From positions 1,116,001 through 1,180,000 of the forward strand of contig KV748224.1 in assembly GCA_001692895.1 (NCBI GenBank): 64,000 bases of DNA. The letters are read 5' to 3'. The translations under genes were made by a program, and so were the position numbers. The notes below the pieces were generated by a model that saw only the letters and a list, made by a program, of their open reading frames with translations, did not search any database and had not been told where the DNA came from. Shown here piece by piece: positions 1-11,239 of the stretch. How positions within the stretch are numbered: the first letter of the stretch is position 1; each line of letters opens with the position of its first letter. The stretch comes from Cenococcum geophilum 1.58 (Eukaryota; Ascomycota; Dothideomycetes; Gloniales; Gloniaceae).

Positions 1-1363
1 AGGACTACGTAATTGACTGCTACTGGATAGCTGAGACAATGAGACAATAAGATTAAACCTGCTGTGGCTGATTCCCTGAAGCTATCTGTGAACCGGTGAG
101 ATCAAATATTTGTGGGTAGCGAGAATTTCTAGGCCTATGATGGGACCAATCACACTGTTATTTTCTGGGGGAAGCTTTACGTCAGTTGCGATGAGGATTA
201 CCAAGAAGCCCAGCTGTATCCTAATCTTTGGCATGCCGCCGGGAGATTACATACTCGGAGGGATACTTCTTATTGATTATGGATTATATTCCTATCATAC
301 TTTTATTATGCAGCATGGCTTGAGGAAACTGGAACAGCATCCTGGCACCATTACACGAGTCGGCTCCATGACCCTAGTAAATAAAGAAAAAGGATTGGAT
401 CGCGGATGCCGAAGATACAAGTCTGACAAAGACCTGAGAAACCGTAGATGTCTCAGAAAAGATCACATTTGGGCGTGCGGCTCAGCGAATTGCAATAATG
501 CGACCAACCTCAGCCGTCCAGGCAATCGTATTGACGGGGCTCGGTGAGGCGCGTTGAGGTACGATCGATCTCTCAGCTCTCCAGGCATCGTTTATTCCGT
601 CTCGGAGGCGCAGAGGCCAAATTCGCCTCTTCGGCGACTTCGAGCGGCAAATCAGGCTGCAGCAGTACGCCTTTTGCCATCACACCCTATCCCATTAACT
701 CTCGCGCTGCGCTCGATTCTGAAATGCGATCCCGGTGGTGTGTTTCTCAGGCGCAGATTTCGCGCATCGAGTGGGACCATGCACGTCACAAGTCGCGTTG
801 AGTTCACGCAGTCATGTGGCTCTGACCAATCATTTCCACCTTCCCCTAGCTTCCCAAGAATTTTTGCTATGACTCCATGAATTTACTAACGACGGGTGAA
901 GGGATTCTAGACGAGGATCTATCGAAGAATTTCGTGAGTCAAGTGATAGTCTTACGACGGAAAGCGTGGAGGGCACCTACCTAGTATGCGCGATATTGGG
1001 ATTGTGGCTGAGGGGCTAGGCAGCATTTTTCATCCCAACGGCCTCAGGCACCAATTTGGGCTATCGTGAGGCATTAATTTCGATACCCCATACGAGTTGG
1101 GATTTTGGGTATTCGGGTCATATTAAGTACAATCTGATCCTACAATTGCGGTAAATGACCATCTATGGTTGAGCAGAAACATCTCGAGAATACCGCATGA
1201 AACATGACTTTGCGTGTGTGAAATTATTCTCAACAGAGGTATAACGAAAGCTCGTTGAGATGAGCTTAGGAAGTGAATGCAAGCCACCCATCCTGAACGC
1301 CATGCAATGCTCCTCCTCATTATTGAATATGAATACGTATTAAATATAACTGTGAAATTGTCG
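1..1363. other. No gene recognised
   Basis: Unique-looking sequence of moderate GC. Open frames here (for example one of 145 codons at 110-547) have no recognisable domain and no splice signals that extend them. I see no RNA gene or repeat. It may hold the 3' untranslated region of the zinc-finger gene that ends at 1364. Confidence 0.5.
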
Positions 1364-2885
1364 TTATCGTTGCTCCTGAAGATGTGTGATGGTAGCTTTT
1401 AGCTGACGCAGCTGCTCATCTTTCTCTTCGGCCTCTCTCCTCAGCCTTTTATTTTCCGCTCTTAGATCGCCTTCGTCTCTATCCTCGACATCCCCGTTGT
1501 TGACGAGCTCCCCAGCGTTCGATATTCGCTTTCGCTTTCCTAGAGCATTATCATCTCCTTGCGGCTCCTCTTCCCTAAGATCCTCCGGTGACTCAACCTC
1601 ATCCCTATCATCCTCGCGCTTCAAGCCTGACAAGCCCGTATCCGAAGATGCGGACACTCTCCGGTGGACGCGACGGATGTGCTCCGCTAGGTTCTCTTTC
1701 CGCGTGAAGCCGGCGCCTGAGCTGCGCTTGCAGTCACCATGAGGACAGAAGAGAGATTTCTTAGTTCCACCATGCAGCTTGTGGACTTCTCGTTCATGCC
1801 GGAGCAGTCCGCCGCTATAGGTGAATCCTTGCAGCTTCTCGCAGCCGCGAGCGTGACATTTATATGGTCGGTCATGTTTGTCCATATGTTTACTATTGAC
1901 AGTTAGTTAATTTATTCCTGAGATTACCAAGAGAAGAAAGGAGAGAAGAGAGTAACAGAGAATTCACAAACCTCCATTCGCACTTCCGTTCGAAGGTAAG
2001 ATTGGCGCACTCCTTGAACTTGCAAACCATCTTGTTCTGTGCATTCCGAGGAGGATCCTCGGCACGCTTGTAAGCATGCCCTCTTCGTGGTGATAGAGAA
2101 GACTCGATTGCTTCTGGTGATGTCGAACGTGCCTCGGAATCGGCGCGAGGTTCCTGAAGACTTGAATGCGACGACCTCCGGTCGTATACAGGCGATCTCT
2201 GGCCACCCATGCTTACTGGACTGAGTATTTTATGATGACTACTTTGTGCTGACATATTCTGTTGTAGGATTGGGGATTTTTCAGGACCAAAGTTGCCCAT
2301 GCTGTTGATATTGGTGAGGCTGGTGTTGACACGAATTCTGTTCAACGTCTGTTGTTGAAGCGCCTGAGGCGGCGAGGGTGCGGCGTCATATATACCTGTA
2401 GTAAAAGGATAATGAGGCGCAGCTAAGCCTTCTCTATCCGGTGCCTGATCGTTCAAGGTGAGTCTTATATCGGGAACAGTCAGATGACTGGAGCTCCCGT
2501 GTCTTTGCTGTGGCAATTCGGTATTGACTGGCGAATGTTGCGTATGCTGTGGGAAAGGCCAAGTATCGTCGACATCTGGAGGAAGTTGCGAGGGATACAG
2601 ACTTGGGGTGGCGATGCCTTGGTTCTCAGGCCACGGATATGCTTGTGCCGGAGCGCTCTCGGCCGACGCGTGGGAGGTCAACGCGTACGTATTATATTGG
2701 TGCTGGTCGGGCTGGAGAGTGGGGCCTGAAAAGCGTTCCAGGTAGCCTTGGTCGCCGATTGGGTCTGCCTAGTGTCAGTCATCTTGAGTCTAAAGGCTGA
2801 AACGAAATATAGTGGATTTTCTGAGGCAGCCAGCGACACGTCGCTGGTGAGTCACACTACTTACTGTGGAGGCGATCCTGGCCAT
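1364..2885 (-). CDS. C2H2 zinc-finger protein, probable transcription factor
   Basis: Three exons on the minus strand: 2885-2865, 2768-1972 and 1892-1364, giving 448 residues. Intron 1 has GTAAGT and ends CACTAG after a CTGAC branch site; intron 2 (79 bp) ends CAATAG after CTAAC. Splicing joins the first zinc finger across intron 2: C-x4-C in exon 2 with H-x3-H at the start of exon 3. Two further fingers follow (C-x4-C-x14-H-x4-H and C-x4-C-x15-H-x4-H). The N-terminal half is low-complexity, rich in Pro, Ser and Gln; the C-terminus is acidic, then a basic KRKR patch and a short coiled coil rich in Glu, Arg and Leu. This layout fits a nuclear DNA-binding regulator, but the target genes cannot be inferred. 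The first exon (7 codons) is the least certain part; it was chosen because its ATG is followed directly by a consensus donor in the right phase. Confidence 0.8.
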
Positions 2886-3099
2886 GGCCCGCCTGGGGTG
2901 CGCGGATGAATCGTGGCTGAGCAGGCCGGCCGTGCACGTGACGTGTCTCTGACAAATTCGAACGACCGCCGGCTAGCGGAGGCCCGGGTACTTGCCCTCT
3001 TCCGTTCCCAACTCTTCCGACGTCGCCGCCCCGCTGAGAGCCCTGCCGTTGCGCAGCGAGGATTTCGAGCCCGAGTTGGAGGTCTGCTTAAATGTCTCA

Positions 3100-4190
3100 T
3101 TAGCCACAACTGTTACATTGTCGAAACGGGCTTCTGTTGCTGCGCAACTCACATTCGCCGGGCTGTGGCGACTCCCATCCAATCCATTGCGCGGCCTCTG
3201 AGTCCTGAATGAATCTACGCTGGGGCACTCCAACGTTTCGATAACTGTCGCTCAAATCGTTATCGTCCGGCGAGCTGTTGGCTTGGGTGTAGTCGTAAAA
3301 CATCCAGCACACTCCCCACAGCACAGCCAGTGAGGGCTTGATGCTCCACGGCCATGTCGTGCTGATTGGTCGGTGGTTGTCTGGGAACTCGGAGAACCAA
3401 TTAAGGAGGTTACGTTGCTTCTTGCCATAGCCCTGGCGTGCATCTGCCTCGAGCCATTCGATGACCTTGCGGACGAAGGCTTGGATTAGTTGGTTGCGCA
3501 AGCGGAGGAGGAGGTGTCCATAGTTCGCGATAAAGGTCTCATCTATGCGCAGACCAATCTCGTTACCCTGGCAGATGAGCCATTGGTCACCATGATCTGA
3601 TCTTGCGCGATCGAGTGTGTTGATGGCATCGTGCACTAGTGCTAAGCATCGAGCAATGTCGCGAAGAGACAGATCGTCGAATCTCGGGTCGTTATTTCGT
3701 TCAATGAAAAGCCGGTTGTCTGCCGCAATCTTGCTTAATGCATTCTTCGGAGGACTGAGCCCTCCGTCAATGTCTTGTAGGATGCTATGCAACGTTTAGC
3801 ATAAGACCATGATGAAACCAAACACAAAGGCACCCTGACATACCGCTGCACCTTTTCCTTGGATGTGTTTGGAGGCCCGGAGCCGTCTCTCCCGAGAGGT
3901 AGAGGTTTTAGAAACGATCGATTACCCTTTCGGGCTTTACGTACTCTGTCGTGAGCATTACGGTATTTTGAGCCTTCTAGTCCACTGATGCGCACTGGAA
4001 GATACTTTTCGAATCCTCTAAAGACATCGTCTTCCAGTCCAAGACGTGTCTTAGGGCCAAGAGAAGTATCGGGCTTGGTTCGGTCAGACTGCACACGCGG
4101 CTTCAGGCGACGTCGGAGGTAATTAATGAGTTGGAAGATCTTAAATGTCATGTAAATGCTCGTCAACGGCTGTGCCTGTTGTATCGCCAT
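3100..4190 (-). CDS. Protein of unknown function, two exons
   Basis: Exon 1 4190-3844, intron 3843-3785 (59 bp, GTATGT to GCATAG), exon 2 3784-3100; the joined frame is 343 residues. I do not recognise the family. Exon 1 encodes a basic region with a KARKGNRS-type stretch. Exon 2 encodes a mostly alpha-helical-looking segment with regularly spaced Leu/Ile and a Trp-rich part around WPWSIKPSLAVLWGVCW, which could be buried or membrane-associated. No signal peptide is clear from the chosen start; an in-frame upstream start near 4232 would add a hydrophobic leader. The last ~40 residues look low in quality, so a further 3' intron is possible. A diverged or partly decayed gene is not excluded. 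Confidence 0.5.
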
Positions 4191-4985
4191 GTTGGACAAG
4201 GAAAATAAGGACGCAAGGAGCGAGAGATGCAATCATCATCGCCATGTGGTTACCGTACGGCTCTAATAGTTGAAGTGCCATATTTGCAGCTCGGGGGCAC
4301 TGCAAGGCTGGAGGTTGCCTTGGGCAGGTGTTGACCGTGAAGACGCGGGCCCCTCGTCCCTTAGATCGCTTGTGATAGGCTTATCGTAGAGGGCTGAGGT
4401 TCTGTCGTGAGGCGCAGTCGCAGCCTCAGGAAGAGCAGCCTGTTTGACGGCTTCACGAGCAGGACTTGGAAGACAGCCCATCATCGGGCAAACTGCCCTT
4501 GGGGATGAGGCGCAGCGAGACGAGTGGCCTTCCTGCCACCTACCTCAAACCAGGGCCATACAGGTACAACGTGTGCTGCAGGCCTTGATGACCTCTCATG
4601 TATCTGACCGCCATCGTTTTGTAGCTGCCTAGAAATCATGGCCTCTTCGCATAAAACAGCCTTCCCCAGCCCAGCCCAGCCTACCTGTGTCCGGTCATTT
4701 TCATGTCATGATATCCAGCGTGTTGGGTTTTGGTGTGACAGGCTGGCGTTCTGCCTTTGCTTCTCGAATTCGACTACGCTCCGCCTCAGTCCCATCGTCA
4801 AAGCTAGCACAACCTAGCTCTGATGGGCGCCTGATCATTCGTTCATCAGCAGACGTCTTTCACGAATTGTCTCAATCACGTATCCGCTTTGGCCTAATCA
4901 TGGCAGCGGCAGGAATCCCCAACTACGGAGTCGAATCAATACTTCAGGAATCTGCTGACACCTCCATGAACCTATCTCTCTCTTT
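4191..4985. other. No gene recognised
   Basis: Intergenic stretch of moderate GC between the unknown gene and the peptidase pseudogene. Short open frames on both strands overlap each other and show no domain, so none is annotated. Confidence 0.5.
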
Positions 4986-5884
4986 TTAATGGGGCATGTG
5001 GCTTGATTCCGCGAATGTAACCCATCTCGCCTTGTCCACCTTCTCAAAGTACGGCTCGGCAACCTCGTCCATGGCCTCGTCATAACGCCCATTTAGCAAC
5101 AAGGTAGGCACATTTATCTTATGCAGCCTTTCGGTGATGGCCCAATCCTTCAACGAGCCAATAACATAAAATTCTGACGGTCTGTTCCTGTGTTGCCGGT
5201 CAGCCGCACATTAAGATCTCAGCGGAAGAGAAAATCGAACATTGTGTGATAGACCGTCGGGTCCCTCTTAATATTGTCAAACATGGCGACCACTCCCTCG
5301 CGTCGGACGAACCCTGCATAAGTGGCGCCCGTAGAATTCCATGACAGTCTCTTGGTATTCCGGACTATCCGTTGTCCCATCATCTTCATGCCTTTTCAAG
5401 ACGTCCTGCACGTCCTGCGGCAGCTGTCTACGAAGTTTATTGGCTGCCACTACCCACACCCTCACATCTGCTGGCGAGTCGGCAATTACCAGGCGATGTA
5501 ATCCCACAGGCTGACAAACTCCATGCTCCGCACCGAGCACACATTGTAATCTTCCTGGATGCCAAGGTGTTTCAAAAGATTGTTCAGCTCCCCTAGGAAT
5601 AGATCTACGGTCCAAAACGAGGCGTCACCGCGCTTGTCTTGTGGATGAGTTGAGTCTCCGGTGTTGAGTTGGTCGTAAAGGACGACGGGTATTCCATGCT
5701 TTGATGCAAGGTCCTCCAACGAGAGCAAGTAGTTGTGGCCCGTCCCCGGCCCACCCTGTAAGCCAACGAGAGGGCGCGTCCCAGAGCTTAGGTCTCCAAA
5801 GGTTTTATACCACGTTTTACATGCCTTTCCTGCTGCGGGGACGTTGAAGTCAGCTTCACCCTCAGTAATCCTCAACGAGGTCAT
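4986..5884 (-). pseudogene. Decayed proline iminopeptidase-like alpha/beta hydrolase (S33 family)
   Basis: The N-terminal part (from ATG at 5884) reads cleanly through the oxyanion-side motif GLQGGPGTGHNY and YDQLNTGDS, both typical of fungal proline iminopeptidase/amidase-like enzymes. After HLGIQEDYNV the frame shifts and the nucleophile-elbow stretch (normally G-x-S-W-G-G) is missing. A second frame continues with HRLVIADSPADVRVWVVAANKLR, then another shift occurs near 5300. A third part (about 5180-4990) carries the Asp- and His-bearing end, LLLNGRYDEAMDE and ESSHMPH, and stops early at 4986. An intron remnant near 5165-5210 has lost its donor. The catalytic Ser region is gone and at least two frame disruptions are present, so no functional enzyme is expected. 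The surviving intron argues against a processed copy. Confidence 0.85.
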
Positions 5885-7127
5885 CTTAGATTGGCGAATG
5901 GAAACGAAGTAAGCTTATTTTGAGTAACATTCATTTGCAGTGTCCTCCGCAGATATGCTTTTCATATATGTTTATTCATCTCGTCTTCCAATCTTAGTCC
6001 GAATCGAGCAGCTCTAAGATAAAGTATAGATATCATTACGTAGTGCTGAGTTAGTGTTCTCAGTTGGGAAGGTCGATAGCTTTCCTCGTGGTTGGTTGCA
6101 AACTCAGAGATGCTGACTGGGCCGCCATGTATGATGCGCAATGCAATACTACTGATTGGACCGACAGATTCGGAGGCTATGCATCGGAAACACCCCATTA
6201 ATCCCCGAGAGTTTCTCATTAATGCCTCTTCCTCTGACGCCGCGGGGGAAACCTCGATTTTCGGGGTTTAGCACGCACCCTTTGAACTTTGTCTTAGTAT
6301 ATATCCGATATCGGAGTCATTCTGCTTTCTTGACAAGCCATCAGCTCTTCTTTTTGTGGTAATCGACCTGCTCAGAAAAAGCTTACCGCAATGCTTTCTC
6401 AGCCAATATTGTTTCAATAAGCATTTGGAATTAAAACTACAATGATGGTCCTCGCTAGAGAGTTCACGCGCAATTTTAGAAATTTGTCTGTTATGGGCTT
6501 AGTTGCGCGCCAATTGGATCTAAAATGGCGGGCTAGCCTATATAAGTAACTATTGTTCCTATTTAAGTATGGTGCATTGGATTTGGACTGAATCATTCAG
6601 ATCCACGCCAGAGGGGAAGTAGAGAGAGAGAGTATGGAGATGAAGATGCGGGTGCGAGAGGATAAGGGTGGACACTACAAGGACTTCCCCAAACATTGTG
6701 TTTACGACCGAAAACTTGGACATCTCCGAGAGCCAGAGCTTTTCCCGTAGAGTCTGGCGAGCAACTTAAAAGTGCTGGGAATCTTATATTATGAAAGAAT
6801 ACGAAATGTGATAAAAATTTGTTACCTTCTATGCGTGATATACATTGCCTCTGGGTGAGAAAATCCTAAGTAACACGAGCTTTTGTGTTCTAAATACTGG
6901 TTCCATATTATCCCCTTCTAACCCTAGAATTGCGGTGTATGTCCAACCGCTTGGAATCTTCGTTGGCCTTAAGAAATTCTCCTTGATTCCAATCTCTGCC
7001 GCCACAGGCTCTGCCTCGTCTTCCTATTTCTAACCCCTAGACTTCGGCGTCGATGAGCGTTGAAATGATTACACTCTGCTCTTTATTTTGAAAAGGGAAT
7101 TTCTGCAGGCACTAACATTTTTAGAAA
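5885..7127. other. No gene recognised before the transposon block
   Basis: AT content rises toward the right. Short open frames (60-85 codons) lack domains or splice support. A short AG-rich purine run lies near 6616-6636. The segment ends at the 8-bp target duplication of the hAT element at 7128. Confidence 0.5.
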
Positions 7128-7135
7128 TACGTACA
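7128..7135. repeat. hAT target-site duplication, left copy
   Basis: TACGTACA immediately precedes the CAGTGTGTTCG terminus; the same 8 bp follow the opposite terminus at 27803-27810. Confidence 0.93.
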
Positions 7136-7290
7136 CAGTGTGTTCGACAGGCAATCAATCGCAGGCAGGGACCCCCGGTTGCGATTGATTGGCCAAAATC
7201 CTGGTTGCGATTGATCGACTGATGAGAATTGTCAATTAGCTGATTGATTGAAATGATTGCGATTGATTGCCAAGAATTACCTAATTGGGT
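7136..7290. repeat. hAT left terminal inverted repeat and subterminal motif cluster
   Basis: After the CAGTGTGTTCGACAGGCAA terminus, the motif TTGCGATTGATTG or its complement occurs about four times within 150 bp. The same motif recurs near the right end. Such short subterminal repeats are the usual transposase-binding sites of hAT elements; binding here is inference. Confidence 0.75.
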
Positions 7291-7399
7291 AGTCCGTGAT
7301 AGAGAATCTGGGTACTAGATGTTTTTTTAGCAGAGCTTCGCCTTATGTAGTAAATGTACACTCTAAAAATAAGTCCTCCTTGTACTCCTTATTTATCCT

Positions 7400-8668
7400 C
7401 ATCCTTTTCTAAATACCCTTTATTTAACCAGCTCTTCTAAAGCTCTAGCGCCTCAATTATCTCATTAGCCAGGCGGTTCCGGTCGTTAGTAATTACATCG
7501 TTGGTAGAGCTAAATTTACGCTCGCACTTAGAGCTTATTACCGGTATAGAAAAGAGGTCCATTGCCATACAATAGAGGATTAGATAGATGTGCTTAATAC
7601 CTTACTAATAAGCCAGCGGGTTAATAATATATTGTTTAGCTTTAGTAGGGGTATCTTTAGTAAAGCGCTTAAGTTTAGATTTAAGTCTTTAACGCTTACG
7701 AGCTCTATATTTACTAGTAAGCATACTATAAAAGTTAAAGCCTTCTTCGCCCGATAACGATAAATCTAAATTACAACGCTTCTTATATATAAGCCGCTTA
7801 GGAGTAACCGGCTTATTATCCTCCTTATCCTCTAACTGCGTATACTTCTCCTTATACTGCTTATATAACGCGGTAACGTCTTTCTTATATTATAATTGCC
7901 ATACAGCCTTACTAGCCCACTCCTATTTAAAGTAGTTAAACTTATAGGCTGGGTAGAGGACAATTACTACTTAGTAGATAGGTGTTTAGTTAGTAAGGCT
8001 AAAATATTTAATAAGCTTCGTATATGCGCAATAAACTCCTACTTTATAGTACTCTAAGTACTCCGCCGGTAACGCCTTAATTTTATTATTAGCTCGTTAT
8101 AGGACCTTAAATATATAGTTTATGCTTTAAAGGACCTCCCAAACTGCACTATAAGAGCCCTTAAAGCCTCTAGCATTCGCGTTACCTTATAGTTTATTAA
8201 TAAGAGTCTTAAAAGGCTTAAGAAGTCGCTTAAACTTCTTCAGCGTCTTAAAGTCCTTATTTATAAGAAAGTCCCATAAGAGACCATACGCATCTCCATT
8301 AGTAGGCTTAACCTAGTAGGTTTAGTAGAGTTTAATAGGGTTCCAAAGTTCAAGTACTATTAGACGTAAGAAGTTAGTAAAAGTCTATTTTTAAGCAATT
8401 TAACGGCGAGAGGCTGAGCATTATTGCTATTAAATTCCATTAAATTTACTAGCGGAGGGGTAAGCTATAGGCTGTATCTACGCGCGCTAAAGGTAGTTTA
8501 ACGATATAATAAGGTAATGGAGAATAGTAGAGGTTAAGCAGAATATTTAGCAACGACTAAACTCTATATAGAACCCCACCTAAAAAAAAGTAATTGTATT
8601 AGAACGTACTTCTCTTAATTATTATATATATAGCGTTCCAGCGTACTCTACCGTCTTTTAAGAGTTTT
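7400..8668 (-). pseudogene. hAT transposase, C-terminal part (RIP-mutated)
   Basis: Translating the minus strand gives the hAT dimerisation signature near 7425-7560 (FSIPVISSKCERKFSS, then TNDRNRLANEIIEALE). Upstream segments resemble the catalytic-domain tail (KPFKTLINKL, SYSAVWEVL, LYPAYKFNYFK near 7930-8240). TAG and TAA interrupt where Trp and Gln are expected. It continues across the solo LTR into 8881-9306. Confidence 0.85.
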
Positions 8669-8875
8669 TTTTAGTCACACAGGGTGACTCACCAATAACG
8701 ACTACTCGAGTAGGTTACAGTGATGTTGGTTGATAAAGCTTATTGATTAGAATGAGGAAGGGCGAGGAGCTTAAGGCTCCTCGCCACGCTAGTGCCGCGG
8801 CAACACGTGATGGCAACTTGCCATCACGTGACGGCAGTTTGCCGTACGTGACGGCAAATTGCCTTATTCCCGACA
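8669..8875 (-). mobile_element. Solo LTR of the copia-type family
   Basis: 207 bp, the same sequence as the LTR at 16929-17135 in reverse orientation, flanked by GTTTT at 8664-8668 and 8876-8880. It contains the GGCGAGGAGC/GCTCCTCGCC hairpin and three GGCAA(N)TTGCC palindromic units. No second LTR of this orientation with internal sequence is attached, so it is a solo LTR left by LTR recombination. Its left terminal bases are TTTT instead of TGTT. Confidence 0.88.
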
Positions 8876-8880
8876 GTTTT

Positions 8881-9306
8881 AAATAAAAGACTTTCTTATT
8901 ACCTTTTTTATAGTCAGTCTGGTAGTTCTAAAAGGCTATTTACCGCTAATTAGTTTGTCTAATATATATCGTAATTATCTTTACTTTACTAATTGGCCCT
9001 ATCTTGCTCTAGATTTAGAAGATATTATTAGCACCTGCACTAGCAATTTACTTTTAAAGCTTGCTTACGCCTTTATTAAAGAGCGCGGCCTTAATAATAA
9101 GGTTAATAATATGTCCAGCGTACCGAAGTTAAGCCCATTTTAGATCTATAGTTAGAAATATTATTACAATCGTTTCTATAAGCTTATTATTATCTTTAGC
9201 GTTATTTATTATAAAGGCGCTAATATTATCCTCTATATAATATTTTATAATTATATCTATAATTAATCGCGCGATGTTAGAGCTAGTATAAAAGCCGATT
9301 AATTAA
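8881..9306 (-). pseudogene. hAT transposase, middle part (RIP-mutated)
   Basis: Minus-strand translation gives RYAGHIINLIIKAALF and KIGPIS-VKIITIYIR, matching the conserved hAT segment usually written GHIINLVVKAFLF...GPIGKLHNLVTYIR. It is separated from the C-terminal part only by the solo LTR and from the N-terminal part by the chromovirus. Confidence 0.8.
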
Positions 9307-9734
9307 TGTAACGGAACCTTATAGTAAGAACTACGGTGGGTCCTGTTATTAGGCTAGGTATATAGGAAATGCAAGTATAAAAGTTAACACAATATAATAA
9401 CAACTAGTGGAGTGGTTACCTAATAGATTAACTCTAATTGTATTTTGAGAATTACTATAAGGAAGGAACTATCTAGGTAGGGATTAAGGGTCCTTAAATA
9501 CACAACCGTACTCCTATAAAATCCTTCTTGTATATAATATATGTCTTATATATAAGATACATAAGTTCCTCTTATTCCTCTTGTTTAATACGTAGCATAT
9601 TATATAACTTTAGCTACTATTCCTTATTATATAGTTCTATCAGCTCCATCCTAGACCGTGCCTAAATTAACTAACTAGCTTCTTTTGTTTCTTCTCTAAG
9701 TAGTTATAATATTATACTTAAAGCGTCCGTAATA
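9307..9734 (-). repeat. Chromovirus 3' LTR
   Basis: Left LTR; same sequence as 26030-26457 but with more CpA to TpA changes, for example ending AATA instead of AACA. The two are otherwise colinear at 428 bp. Confidence 0.92.
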
Positions 9735-10914
9735 CCATCTCCCTCCTTTTTATCTTTGTCCTTAAAGATTCCTAATATCTCTAAGTTACTTACTAGAGGT
9801 ATAATGTCCGTTTAATTAATTTAGTTAATATCGTTACTTATTATACCTAAAGTAATTTCTTCTTTATACGCCTAACGTCGTGCTTACACTATTGCTGTAA
9901 TATTGTCTCTTAGTAAGATTATACCATCTCTATATTCTTATTATTTAAAAGAGGGGCTAGTTTATATTACGCTAGCGAACCTATCTTTATAATAACCGTC
10001 CTTTTACTTAAAGTGTACTAAAGCAAATATTTATTTGTCCTGTGATATTTACTCTACCTTTAATACTAAATATACGCGACCTATTACTCTTAATAGTTAT
10101 CTAGTTCCCTAATTAATTTATCTTAGGGTCTCGTGTTTAATCTACTACTACACAGCTAAATAATAAACTGTCTTAAGCCCTTGCTAAATTAGAACGTTTT
10201 TATAATGCTAAACAGAAAGCCCTAAATGCTTAAATCGCGGCGTCTGCTTATTTACTCCGTCTTAAAAAGGTCCGTAAAAAGGTTTATTTTAAGAAGTAGA
10301 AACTTATAAAATAAGGGTTATAGGAACTAGGCGATAAAAGAACGGATTCTCTTCTAATAGAGAAGGAAATAAATCCGAATAGTTCAGTAACTGCTCTTCT
10401 TAGGTCCCCCTTAGGTGACTTATTCTTTAGCGATCCTTTTTTATTAATGCTACCTAGCCTAATCTCTTCCAATACTTCTATACCTTTCCTATAGCATTCT
10501 TTAAATTCTTTAGTGGTTCCTAGGTAGTCTTAGTATAGCCTATCTACTTAACCTTATACCATATTTTATTATTAACGTCCTTATAGCTAACGATCTTTAA
10601 AACTTACCATTTGTCTTCTTCCTGTCCTCTATATATATCTACTTTATAAACTAGTAGCTTAATATTCCCGTATACTAGCTCTAGCATTACGATATACTAT
10701 ATAGGGTAGATCTTTATTTTAGCTAGTAGGTTTAACTTAAATATAACCGGTAAAATCTTTTATATAATTTTAAAAGGTCCTAGTTTAACGTAGTCTAACT
10801 TCTTACTTAGTCGTTAACTCTTAAAATTTTTGTATAGTAGCCATACTTTATCTCCCTCCTTAAGATCTAGTCCCTTAAATCTCTTAGTATTATAGTACCT
10901 TTTTATTTTCTTTT
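9735..10914 (-). pseudogene. Chromovirus integrase C-terminus and chromodomain region
   Basis: Minus-strand translation of about 10890-10540 gives KRFKGLDLKEGDKVWLL, then KLDYVKLGPFKI, VIFKLNLLAKIKIYP and EEDKW-VLKIVSYKDVNNKIWYKVK. This is the integrase GPY/F-type tail followed by the start of a chromodomain, in which the aromatic cage residues are partly replaced by stops. In the genome it is followed upstream by the copia-type insertion at 10915. Confidence 0.85.
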
Positions 10915-11080
10915 TGTCGGGAATAAGGCAATTTGCCATCACGTGTCGCCGCGGCACTAGCGTGGCGAGGAGCCTTAAGCTCCTCGCCCTTCCTTATTTT
11001 AATTAAAAAGCTTTATTAACCAACATTACTATAACCTACTCAAGTAGTTGTTATTGGTAAGTCACCTTATATAATTAATA
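10915..11080 (+). repeat. 5' LTR of gag-only copia-type element
   Basis: 166 bp. It is 41 bp shorter than the 3' LTR because all but one of the GGCAA(N)TTGCC palindromic units are missing; the end also carries RIP-type changes. Confidence 0.88.
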
Positions 11081-11239
11081 CTGATTAGTAGTTAAATATA
11101 TAGTCAATTACAAAGTAGCTAGGTTTTTAAATAGAAGAGACAGTCTTATATAGGGGTGCTATATACGCTTATATAGAATGGATCCCNGCGATANTATACT
11201 ACCTTAGACTTACGGAAAACTAGTAATAGAAGTGTTACT

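Noticed and set aside
110-547. 145-codon open frame near the left edge
   Set aside because: No recognisable domain, overlapping alternatives and no splice support; recorded only as unassigned sequence.
8955-9143. Small plus-strand gene of 62 codons
   Set aside because: Antisense to recognisable hAT transposase; no support as a gene.
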